From the NCBI GenBank assembly GCA_028700095.1, contig JAQVTJ010000045.1, positions 1-12,239 on the forward strand: DNA of 12,239 nucleotides. Direction: 5' to 3'. Below are positions 1-7,428 of this stretch, piece after piece. Every line of letters begins with the position of its first letter. Positions within the stretch are counted from its first letter, which is position 1. The notes below the pieces were generated by a model, which had not been told where the DNA came from, searched no databases, and saw only the letters and a program-made list of their open reading frames with translations. Origin of the DNA: Methanobacterium sp. (GTDB taxonomy: Archaea; Methanobacteriota; Methanobacteria; Methanobacteriales; Methanobacteriaceae). Position numbers and translations under genes: made by a program.

Positions 1-1311
1 AGTTTCAGTTTTTATAGTTGTTGATTTGGATTTAAATTTATTAAAACTATTATATGTTGTTGTTTCTTTTTTAATAGTTTTTTTAGTTTTAGACTTTTTT
101 ACCTTAATTTTTTTTGATCTAAAAAGTTTAACTTCATCAGCTGTTAACCCATAATATGTAGCTAAATTATAGGCTGTATCATCGTTTTGAAACATTATTT
201 CCATATATGGGAATTGTTCTTTAACAACTTTTTGTGAGGTGTGAAGCTTTTCACCCATTTTTTTAGCTACCCTATCTTTTAAGTCACGTTTTGCTCTGCT
301 TTTAGATAGTAATGTAAAGATTGATGAATTTGTAAATCTTGAAAATTTTCTGTAAGTTTCTTTCTTTGACAGTGCAACACCCAAACTCATGAGTTCATAG
401 GAATATTTCCAATAGGAATATATTCTGGTGTTAAAAGCTCTACCAAGATAAATATCTGCAAGAGATATTTTTTCATAAGCTTTCTGAATTTCATCTACCT
501 TCTCATATTCTCGGGGTATGTTTTCCGCAATTAATTCAATAAGAAATGAAGGTTTTGCTTCTACTTTCATTGCATTCTTTATTCTGCCAGGATTTCTACT
601 CTTAAGAACAGTTCTAACAGCGTCGAAAATATTAATAACATCATCTTTTTTAGATAAAAGTTCCAGATCTTCAGATGTGATTTTAGTTTTTCCACGTGCT
701 ATTGCCTCTAGATCATTAATTGCGGATCTTAAATCTCCATTTGAACTTTTAGCAAGATTTCTTACAACATGTTCTTCAAATTCAACACCCTCTTTAACAC
801 ATATTCTCTTAAGTAGAGCAACAATGGAATTTGTATGTACTTTACGCAAAATTAATGTATCACATTTGGTTTTAAGACTTTTCAATCTTTTACTATATGG
901 ATCATTGGCCATCATAATAATAGGGTGATGGCTTTCTTTAATGATTTTAGTTATTGCTTTAGCTCCGCCTCGATCTTCAGTTCCGTGAATTCCATCAATT
1001 TCATCTAATATTATTAGTTTAAGTCCATCTCCAAATAATGATTTTGAAGCAGAGGCTTCTCCAATCGTATTTAGAATAATATCATATGATCGTTTATCAC
1101 TTGCATTTAGTTCAATATATTCTGCAAACTCATTTGCAGCTAAATGTGCAAGTGTTGTTTTCCCAATACCAGCTGGACCTATAAGTAGCAAGCATTTCTG
1201 GACATTACCATTTAACCATTCTTCTGTCCATTCATTTACTTTATCTTTTATCTTGATATTTCCTAAAACTTCATCAAAGTTTTTAGGACTGTATTTTTCT
1301 GTCCACAACAT
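1..1311 (-). CDS. rfcL: Replication factor C large subunit, C-terminus cut by window edge
   Basis: Large subunit of the archaeal clamp loader, which with RFC-S opens and loads PCNA onto primed DNA using ATP. I translated 437 codons from the ATG at 1311 to the window edge with no stop. The protein starts MLWTEKYSPKNFDEVLGN, has Walker A GPAGIGKTT at about residues 45-53 and Walker B LIILDEIDG at 99-107, then the AAA+ lid and the RFC collar region. Where the small subunit has the SRC arginine finger, this protein reads TKC, as expected for a large subunit. The visible C-terminus turns lysine-rich (about residues 400-415). The family usually ends in a PCNA-binding PIP box, which would lie beyond the edge. 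The ATG directly follows the rfcS stop (TAAATG), and AAAGG at 1320-1324 can serve as its ribosome binding site, so translation is probably coupled to rfcS. Confidence 0.95.
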   Translation of the reverse strand, partial: MLWTEKYSPKNFDEVLGNIKIKDKVNEWTEEWLNGNVQKCLLLIGPAGIGKTTLAHLAANEFAEYIELNASDKRSYDIILNTIGEASASKSLFGDGLKLIILDEIDGIHGTEDRGGAKAITKIIKESHHPIIMMANDPYSKRLKSLKTKCDTLILRKVHTNSIVALLKRICVKEGVEFEEHVVRNLAKSSNGDLRSAINDLEAIARGKTKITSEDLELLSKKDDVINIFDAVRTVLKSRNPGRIKNAMKVEAKPSFLIELIAENIPREYEKVDEIQKAYEKISLADIYLGRAFNTRIYSYWKYSYELMSLGVALSKKETYRKFSRFTNSSIFTLLSKSRAKRDLKDRVAKKMGEKLHTSQKVVKEQFPYMEIMFQNDDTAYNLATYYGLTADEVKLFRSKKIKVKKSKTKKTIKKETTTYNSFNKFKSKSTTIKTET

Positions 1312-2277
1312 TTAATCTGCCTTTGCATTTATTAAAAATTTAGTTAAAAGTGCTTCTAGTTGAATTCTTGGATTAGATCCTTCCCTTATCCGATAATCTG
1401 TTTCACCAATACTTTCAATTAAGTTTATATATATATCTTCTCTTATCCGTTCTTCTAAAACCATTCTGGATACTTCTTGATATATTTGAGTTACTATATC
1501 TTCTCCGCTAGTTCCTTGAACAACCATAACATCTCTTAATAATTCCCTAGCACTTAAAAAGTCCCCATCAAGAGCTTTATTTACTATTTTTCTAACATCT
1601 TTTGGTTTGGCCTTTGAAACAACATCATGAATATTATCTTCTGTTATTTCTTCATCTAAGGAAGCTGATGCTTGTAAAATATTCACAGCTCTTCTTACAT
1701 CACCTTCAGCAAAATATACAATACTTTCAATTGCACCTTTGCTAATATTTAGATTTTCAGCATTTGCAATATATTCTAGCCTGCCTATTATTTGATGACC
1801 CTTAACAGGAGCAAATCTAAATATTGCACATCTCGATTGGATTGGGTCAATTATCTTAGAAGAATAATTACATGATAATATGAAAGATGATGTCTTAGTA
1901 TACATTTCCATTTCTCTTCTTAGTGCATGTTGAGCATCTTTTGTCATGTTATCAACTTCATCTAAGAAAATTATTCTAAAAGGAGAGCCAACAGCCTTTA
2001 AACGTGAAAAACTTTTTATATCGTTTCTTACAGTATCTATACCTCTAGCATCAGAAGCATTAAGTTCTAAGAAGTTTTGTCTCCAATATTCTCCAAGCAC
2101 TTCCTTTGCAAGTGCTATTGCTGTGGTTGTTTTTCCAACACCAGCAGGTCCTGTAAACATAAGATTGGGTAAGCTACCCTCTTTAACATATCTTTTAAGT
2201 CTTAGAATTATATGATCTTGACCCACAACCTCATCTAAGGTTTGTGGTCTATATTTTTCAACCCATGGTCCATTCAT
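1312..2277 (-). CDS. rfcS: Replication factor C small subunit
   Basis: Small, repeated subunit of the archaeal clamp loader; it supplies most of the ATP sites and arginine fingers of the pentamer. The protein begins MNGPWVEKYRP, the hallmark RFC start. It carries Walker A GPAGVGKTT (about residues 43-51), Walker B IIFLDEVD (102-109), a sensor-1 Asn in SCNYSSKII, and the SRC arginine-finger motif (148-150). Length is 321 residues, normal for the family. The frame continues upstream to an ATG at 2295 (adding MKVVIW), but I prefer the ATG at 2277. It has a GGTGAT Shine-Dalgarno four bases upstream (2282-2287), and homologues start at this point. The 2295 start has no such site. A TATA-like box at 2318-2327 fits a promoter for rfcS-rfcL. 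Confidence 0.95.
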   Translation of the reverse strand: MNGPWVEKYRPQTLDEVVGQDHIILRLKRYVKEGSLPNLMFTGPAGVGKTTTAIALAKEVLGEYWRQNFLELNASDARGIDTVRNDIKSFSRLKAVGSPFRIIFLDEVDNMTKDAQHALRREMEMYTKTSSFILSCNYSSKIIDPIQSRCAIFRFAPVKGHQIIGRLEYIANAENLNISKGAIESIVYFAEGDVRRAVNILQASASLDEEITEDNIHDVVSKAKPKDVRKIVNKALDGDFLSARELLRDVMVVQGTSGEDIVTQIYQEVSRMVLEERIREDIYINLIESIGETDYRIREGSNPRIQLEALLTKFLINAKAD

Positions 2278-2281
2278 CCAT

Positions 2282-2287
2282 ATCACC
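2282..2287 (-). promoter_or_regulatory. Shine-Dalgarno site that decides the rfcS start
   Basis: GGTGAT on the minus strand matches the 3' half of the consensus AGGAGGTGAT and lies four bases before the ATG at 2277. It falls inside the extra codons that would be read from the ATG at 2295, which argues for the shorter protein. Confidence 0.6.
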
Positions 2288-2317
2288 ACTTTCATATTGT
2301 ATGTTCTATATTATTAA

Positions 2318-2327
2318 CTTTTATAAG
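2318..2327 (-). promoter_or_regulatory. Candidate TATA box for rfcS-rfcL
   Basis: CTTATAAAAG on the minus strand. Its centre is about 25 bases upstream of 2297, so transcripts would carry a leader of about 20 bases before the ATG at 2277, long enough to include the GGTGAT site. The placement is an inference from spacing; the whole spacer is AT-rich. Confidence 0.45.
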
Positions 2328-2583
2328 GAATATTGAAATTAATTATATCTAAAATTAAAGAATAAAAATTAAAAGTATATAAACATGGTTTATAACATAT
2401 TTTAACTTTAAAAATAGATTTAATTAATTGTTAATTACTGTTATTGGGATATAAATTTTTATGTTTAGTTATATATTAACCGGTTTTATCTAGATATTAA
2501 TATTATTGAATAAATAACTAAGTTGTAATTATCATAATAAGATTTTTTTTAACATATAAATATTGTATAATATTATTAAAAAT

Positions 2584-3180
2584 TTAGATATTCTCTGTTG
2601 AAACTAGTTTACAATGGGTTATATACGTTGCTTCTTTTTTTCCAGGAGGATAACATGTAATTAACATTAATCTAGCAGTGCCTTCCTGTGCAAATCTAAC
2701 AGGATTAGTTTTATAATCCCAACGAATATCCTCACTATTTGAAGTCACTGAATAAATATATTTTTTCTTCATTATAGTATCTATTAATATTACTTTATCA
2801 TTGGTTTGAAGTGAACCTACATTTTTAAATATTTCTGAATATGTAGTTCTATGGCCTAAAAGGCCACATTCTCCCGATTGTCCAGGATATACACTTTCAC
2901 TGTAATGAAAAACAGTGTTATAAGCGTTAACAGTATCAGAACGTATTGTACAATCCACTCCAAGTTTAGGTATAACAAGTTCTCCGATTGAAGCACTTCC
3001 ATTTGAACTAATTGGATCTAATGCATCAACAGAGTTGCTTATTCTTTCATTATAATCTTTTAAACTTTTTTTGGCTTTAACAAGTTCTTTTGATTGTTCA
3101 AAACCTGCTATAATTATTGTTGATGATAAAAAAATACATATTAATAATATTACAGCTGAGAATATTTTATTTTTATTCAT
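2584..3180 (-). CDS. Sortase-family transpeptidase (membrane-anchored)
   Basis: Sortases cut a sorting signal near the C-terminus of secreted proteins and join the product to an acceptor on the cell surface. From the ATG at 3180 the protein is 198 residues. It has one hydrophobic N-terminal segment (roughly residues 6-26) that would anchor it in the membrane, followed by the extracellular sortase barrel. The catalytic His is in LLGHRTTYSEIF (about residue 110) and the catalytic Cys in LITCYPPG (about 176). The third active-site residue, an Arg normally about nine residues after the Cys in class C/D enzymes, is not seen: that place reads Thr (CYPPGKKEATY). An in-frame TTG at 3189 could add three residues, but the ATG has GGTTGAT four bases upstream and overlaps the mscS stop by 8 bases. 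Substrates are unknown. Sortase identity is clear; class and activity are not. Confidence 0.88.
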   Translation of the reverse strand: MNKNKIFSAVILLICIFLSSTIIIAGFEQSKELVKAKKSLKDYNERISNSVDALDPISSNGSASIGELVIPKLGVDCTIRSDTVNAYNTVFHYSESVYPGQSGECGLLGHRTTYSEIFKNVGSLQTNDKVILIDTIMKKKYIYSVTSNSEDIRWDYKTNPVRFAQEGTARLMLITCYPPGKKEATYITHCKLVSTENI

Positions 3181-3917
3181 GTTTATCAACCAGTAATGGT
3201 CCTATTTCTTTGGCTATAATAGATCTGTATTCAGAAACTTTCCATGGATCATCTACCCAAATGCTTAGCATGGCTTTTATACCAGTATCTGCTAGTTCAT
3301 CTATAATCAAATCTGGTTTTGGTAAATCTAAAACCCATTTGAAATTTAATGCTAAATTTTTAAAGTTTTCAGCTATTTCTTCCATATTTACAGAGTAAGG
3401 TATTGTAATATATAGATCAACCCTTTTTTCTTCAAGTGGTGTGTGATTTATAAGTAAATTTCTTGAGAAATTAGAATTTGGGATTGTTATAATATTATTA
3501 TTAGGTGTTACAAGTTTAGTAACTCTAAAACCCATTGCCATTACTTTACCTTTTTTATCAGATATTTCAATAATATCTCCTACTTTAAAACTTTTATCTC
3601 CCAGTACAAAAAGTCCAGAAATAAAGTTTGATATTGTATCTCTTGCAGCAAAACCCACAGCTATACCTACAATACCTAAACTTACAGCTATAGCTGTTAT
3701 GTTTATTCCAAGTTCATTGAGTATTATTGTTACACCCAATGCATAAACTGTATATTTAACAATTTCATTTATAATTTGGATTAAAGTATCATCTGACTCA
3801 AATTTTTTACCTAATCTTATTATAAAAATTGATGACCATTTAATGATTAGTAATGAAACAACTAAAATAAGAATAGTAACAATAATATCTCTTAAACTAG
3901 GATGGTTGAGTATTGTT

Positions 3918-3928
<11 letters not shown>
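3173..3928 (-). CDS. MscS-family small-conductance mechanosensitive channel
   Basis: Membrane channel that opens under membrane tension and releases small solutes on osmotic downshock. The 251-residue protein has three predicted membrane helices, about residues 15-37, 55-72 and 76-98. The third is the glycine/alanine-rich pore helix (AVSLGIVGIAVGFAARD), followed by the amphipathic TISNFISGLFVL. Next come the MscS beta domain (residues about 111-160, with the typical IITIPNSNFSRNLLINHT) and a cytoplasmic C-terminal alpha/beta domain. The ATG at 3928 has a good AGGTGA site at 3932-3937 inside the end of rnz and overlaps rnz by 11 bases. The stop overlaps the sortase start. This is a minimal MscS without extra N-terminal helices. 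Substrate selectivity cannot be read from sequence. Confidence 0.93.
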
Positions 3929-4823
<895 letters not shown>

Positions 4824-4846
4824 TGTTCTAATCCTATTATATATTA

Positions 4847-4855
4847 TTTATATAA
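4847..4855 (-). promoter_or_regulatory. Candidate TATA box for the rnz operon
   Basis: TTATATAAA on the minus strand, centred about 28 bases from the rnz ATG. This would place transcription start within a few bases of the start codon, giving a nearly leaderless message. Based on spacing only. Confidence 0.45.
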
Positions 4856-4990
4856 TCTTTTTGTAAAGAAATTTCATTTATTTTATACAGTTATTTTATT
4901 TTTGGTTATTGTTAAATGGATTCCAATGACCACTTAATTTAATAAACATTTATATTTTCTATTTTATATAGAAATATCCATAGAATTTAT

Positions 4991-5002
4991 TTATATATAA
5001 AA
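4991..5002 (+). promoter_or_regulatory. Candidate TATA box for nadC
   Basis: TTATATATAAAA, a close match to the methanogen TATA consensus. Its centre predicts transcription start near 5021, leaving a leader of about 24 bases that contains AAGG (5027-5030) and GTGAT (5035-5039) before the ATG at 5045. Confidence 0.5.
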
Positions 5003-5044
5003 GAAAAACAATTTATCTAATTTTTTAAGGTAATGTGATATAAA

Positions 5045-5875
5045 ATGAAGCACGATATAAGGGAAATAATTAGAATGGTGTATCAAGACATTGGTTTTGA
5101 AGATATAACCACTAAAGCATTAATAAAACCAGATAAATTGATAAAGGCCAAGATTATAAGCAGAGAAAAGGGAATTTTATCAGGTGTGGATCTAGTTAGT
5201 GATATTTTCAAGGAATTCTCTATAAACACCATTATAAAAAAACATGATGGGGATAAAATTGGTAAGGATGATATTATCATGGAGATTAAGGGCGATGCAA
5301 GTACAATACTCAGTATTGAAAGAACAGTTCTTAATATACTCATGAGAATGAGTGGAATTTCAACAATAACTGCAAATTTGATTAAAACTGTTAATAATAA
5401 TATAATAATAGCAGGAACCCGTAAAACCACACCTGGACTTCAATTTCTAGAAAAAGAAGCTATAAGGGTTGGGGGTGGTGATACTCATAGATTTAGATTA
5501 GATGATTGTGTCCTTATAAAAGATAATCACATTGCAATAGTTGGCAGTGTGAAAAAAGCAGTTAAAAAGGCTAAAAATTATATTAGCTTCACAAAAAAGG
5601 TTGAAATTGAAGTTGAAAGTATAAATGATGCAGTAGAAGCTGCTATTGCAGGGGCAGATATAATTATGTTAGATAACATGAATCCTACTGAGATAAGCAA
5701 TGTTTTAAATGCCCTTAAAAATAAAGGATTAAGAAATAATGTTTTAATCGAAATTTCAGGTGGAATTAACCCAAATAATATCAGGGATTATATGAAAACT
5801 GGTGTGGATATAATTTCAACCGGTTATATAACCCATTCTGCAAAATCTCTTGATATGAGTCTTGAAATATTTTGA
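5045..5875 (+). CDS. nadC: Nicotinate-nucleotide pyrophosphorylase, carboxylating (quinolinate phosphoribosyltransferase)
   Basis: Converts quinolinate and PRPP to nicotinate mononucleotide, CO2 and pyrophosphate in de novo NAD synthesis; acts in the cytoplasm as a dimer or higher oligomer. The 276-residue length is typical. Recognised motifs are ERTVLNILMRMSGIST with Arg93, GTRKTTPGL with Arg126-Lys127, GGGDTHRFRLDD with His148-Arg149, the Lys159 of LIKDNH, EIEVES around Glu189, MLDN with Asp210, and the phosphate-binding ISGGI near 237-241. The gene stands alone on the plus strand between the divergent rnz operon and the histone-fold gene; nadA and nadB partners are not in the window. The start is supported by an AAGG/GTGAT ribosome site and a TATA box upstream. 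Confidence 0.96.
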   Translation: MKHDIREIIRMVYQDIGFEDITTKALIKPDKLIKAKIISREKGILSGVDLVSDIFKEFSINTIIKKHDGDKIGKDDIIMEIKGDASTILSIERTVLNILMRMSGISTITANLIKTVNNNIIIAGTRKTTPGLQFLEKEAIRVGGGDTHRFRLDDCVLIKDNHIAIVGSVKKAVKKAKNYISFTKKVEIEVESINDAVEAAIAGADIIMLDNMNPTEISNVLNALKNKGLRNNVLIEISGGINPNNIRDYMKTGVDIISTGYITHSAKSLDMSLEIF

Positions 5876-6004
5876 TTGTATCATGTTTAATAATATCATA
5901 AAACACCTCACTTTTCATATTTTTCATTCTTTGGTTAATAATTATCGTGATTTCCTTTGATCTTATCTAAATTATTAGGGGAAACTATGATATAATGCAA
6001 TAGA

Positions 6005-6012
6005 TTTATATA
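6005..6012 (+). promoter_or_regulatory. Candidate TATA box for the histone-fold gene
   Basis: TTTATATA, centred near 6009, predicts transcription start near 6034 and a leader of about 22 bases. The leader includes a strong GGAGGT Shine-Dalgarno at 6044-6049, six bases before the ATG at 6056. The gene therefore appears to have its own promoter, separate from nadC. Confidence 0.5.
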
Positions 6013-6055
6013 GGGTTTTTAACAGATTATTTCTAAAGATATTGGAGGTATTATT

Positions 6056-6553
6056 ATGATAGGTTACAATGATGAAGAATATAAAAAATCAGATGAAGAT
6101 AATACAGATAATTCAACAAAAGAATTAAATACTGATACAAATGAAGAAAATGAAGAAGAATTAGATGAGGATATAGAAGGATCAGAAGAGGCAGAAGAAG
6201 AAGGTGAAGATTTACCTTTTGCAAAGGCTGAAGTTGTAAGGCTCATGAAAAGACATCTTGATAAGGATAAGATGATAAGGGAAAGAGTAAAAGTTGAGAT
6301 GAACAAGTTCCTTGGTGAAGTACTTGAACGTGTCTGTGCACAACTTAATGATTATCCTTACACAACTATTGAATATGAAATGCTTAAAGAATCAATATAT
6401 CCTTATACTAATATTAAAAGGATTAATGAAGAGAAATTCAGGATTTTAAAACATCTAGAAGCTATAAAAGCAGATTGTGATGCACTAACAATGGATGTCA
6501 AAAAATCTCTTAAACTTAAAGATGTGGATGATGATAGTGATGAGATATTTTAA
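6056..6553 (+). CDS. Histone-fold protein with acidic N-terminal tail and extra C-terminal helix
   Basis: Residues 1-52 of this 165-residue protein are an unstructured-looking acidic tail dominated by Glu, Asp and Asn. Residues 53-117 read as an archaeal histone fold: helix 1 LPFAKAEVVRLMKRHLD, a long helix 2 (about 73-100), a Thr-Ile loop (TTIEYEML, 103-110) and a short helix 3 ending near Tyr117. A further charged, probably coiled-coil helix covers about 122-153. By my alignment to HMf-type histones the loop keeps Thr-Ile, but the Arg and Asp of the RD clamp are replaced (Tyr102, Met109), so ordinary nucleosome-like stacking may be impaired. Ordinary archaeal histones are under 70 residues and tailless. 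The function is unknown; candidates are a DNA-bridging histone variant or a histone partner/chaperone. The fold call is from pattern recognition, not a search. Confidence 0.75.
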   Translation: MIGYNDEEYKKSDEDNTDNSTKELNTDTNEENEEELDEDIEGSEEAEEEGEDLPFAKAEVVRLMKRHLDKDKMIRERVKVEMNKFLGEVLERVCAQLNDYPYTTIEYEMLKESIYPYTNIKRINEEKFRILKHLEAIKADCDALTMDVKKSLKLKDVDDDSDEIF

Positions 6554-6570
6554 TATCTCTTTATTTTAAG
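6542..6570 (+). terminator. Hairpin with T-rich tail over the stop codon of the histone-fold gene
   Basis: GAGATATT at 6542-6549 and AATATCTC at 6552-6559 are perfect reverse complements around a two-base centre (in RNA, realistically a 7-bp stem with a 4-base loop). The loop and right arm contain the TAA stop at 6551-6553. A T-rich stretch (TTTATTTT) follows, with a T7 tract further down at 6591-6597. The layout resembles an intrinsic terminator, although archaeal termination usually relies on T-tracts more than stems. Confidence 0.4.
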
Positions 6571-6590
6571 AAATTATATAATTATACAAA

Positions 6591-6745
6591 TTTTTTTCAA
6601 ATAAACTAGAAACATATTATACTATTTTTAACCTAAAATTTGGAATTTTTATACTATTTATTTTTAATTATAATAAAGATTTTAACTAAAAAAAATAATC
6701 TTAAAAAAAATTTAAATTATTAATTTTCATTAATATAAAAAAAAA
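6591..6745. terminator. T-tract termination region between convergent genes
   Basis: The spacer between the histone-fold gene (plus) and the ZPR1 gene (minus) has oligo-T on both strands: T7 at 6591-6597 on plus, and T9 (6737-6745) plus another T-tract near 6705-6712 on minus. Oligo-T runs are the known archaeal RNA polymerase termination signal, so this spacer probably ends transcription from both sides. Confidence 0.45.
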
Positions 6746-6780
6746 TGTATTCTATTAATCTATTATACATTATATAAGGT

Positions 6781-7362
6781 TCATTCATTTTCAATAGTTA
6801 TAAAACCAGTATTAAGACTATTTATTTCTTTTTCAGTTAATTTTCTATGTTTTGCATCATTATCCACTATTACACTATGTCCGAATGGATCTTCTAAAAC
6901 CAAGGTTACTTTTTCCTTTCCTGTTTTCACATTTTCAATTTTTTCAAGTATTTTAAGGGCATTTTCTTGTATTTCTTTCTCTTCAGCCCATTTCATTGCT
7001 GTGTTAATAGCAGATTCAAATCTATTAATAACCCCTTCTACATTAGAAATATAACCTTGTGATTTAGGTCCGGGTTCAACTTTCAAACCTAATTCCGGTA
7101 TACTAAGGGTTGTTGTTTGGGATTTAACAACTCTGGTATTTAATTTATCTTTACTAATTTTAAGTGTATATTTCACAGGTTCTTTTACTTCTAAACAAAT
7201 GGTGTCAGAATGTTTATATCCACATTCTGAACAAAGCAAAGTTGATTCCATTACCTCTCCAAAATAGGGTATTTTATCTGCTTTACTGGTCATATCTAGG
7301 GTGTTATTACCATTACATACTGGACAATGTGTTTTAATATTATTCAACTTGTATTTCTCCAT
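6781..7362 (-). CDS. ZPR1-family zinc-finger domain protein (archaeal single-domain form)
   Basis: The 193-residue protein carries the ZPR1 C4 zinc ribbon, CPVC at 13-16 and CSEC at 44-47, with the diagnostic IPYFGEVMESTLLC between and into the second pair. A beta-rich domain follows, containing SNVEGVINRF and LEDPFGHSVI (about 156-165), both family hallmarks. Eukaryotic ZPR1 has two copies of this unit and acts with elongation factor eEF1A. Archaea have one copy, whose role I cannot state from sequence; a link to aEF1A is an inference from the eukaryotic protein. The ATG at 7362 has no Shine-Dalgarno. It lies 66 bases after the upstream kinase gene, and a TATA-like GATATAAAAT at 7408-7417 in that gap could drive it separately. 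Confidence 0.9.
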   Translation of the reverse strand: MEKYKLNNIKTHCPVCNGNNTLDMTSKADKIPYFGEVMESTLLCSECGYKHSDTICLEVKEPVKYTLKISKDKLNTRVVKSQTTTLSIPELGLKVEPGPKSQGYISNVEGVINRFESAINTAMKWAEEKEIQENALKILEKIENVKTGKEKVTLVLEDPFGHSVIVDNDAKHRKLTEKEINSLNTGFITIENE

Positions 7363-7407
7363 AATTTCAAAAAAATTATAATTTTTTTTTTTAGATAAAA
7401 TTCAAAT

Positions 7408-7417
7408 ATTTTATATC
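7408..7417 (-). promoter_or_regulatory. Possible TATA box for the ZPR1 gene
   Basis: GATATAAAAT on the minus strand in the 66-base gap after the kinase gene, giving a predicted leader of about 25 bases without a Shine-Dalgarno. Alternatively the gene is read through from the kinase promoter. Confidence 0.3.
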
Positions 7418-7428
7418 TTGCTTAAACT

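Larger units (their letters stand above)
2278..2583. other. AT-rich spacer between sortase gene and rfcS
   Basis: About 306 bases with no credible reading frame. It holds the rfcS promoter at its left end. A perfect 7-3-7 dyad TATAAAC-ATG-GTTTATA sits at 2378-2394, and there is an AACCGGTT palindrome at 2478-2485. Both genes around it are on the minus strand, so the 3' end of the rnz-mscS-sortase transcript should also lie here. The only T-tract directly after the sortase stop is short (five T on the minus strand, 2578-2582). Confidence 0.6.

Noticed and set aside
518..928. Plus-strand open frame of 136 codons
   Set aside because: It lies wholly opposite rfcL, whose minus-strand protein is clearly conserved; the plus product is a hydrophobic, Ser-rich shadow with no family features.
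1946..2215. Plus-strand open frame opposite rfcS
   Set aside because: Antisense shadow of the Walker A/B region of rfcS.
3181..3189. TTG at 3189 as the sortase start
   Set aside because: The ATG three codons later has a better-placed GGTTGAT, and the extra residues add nothing conserved.
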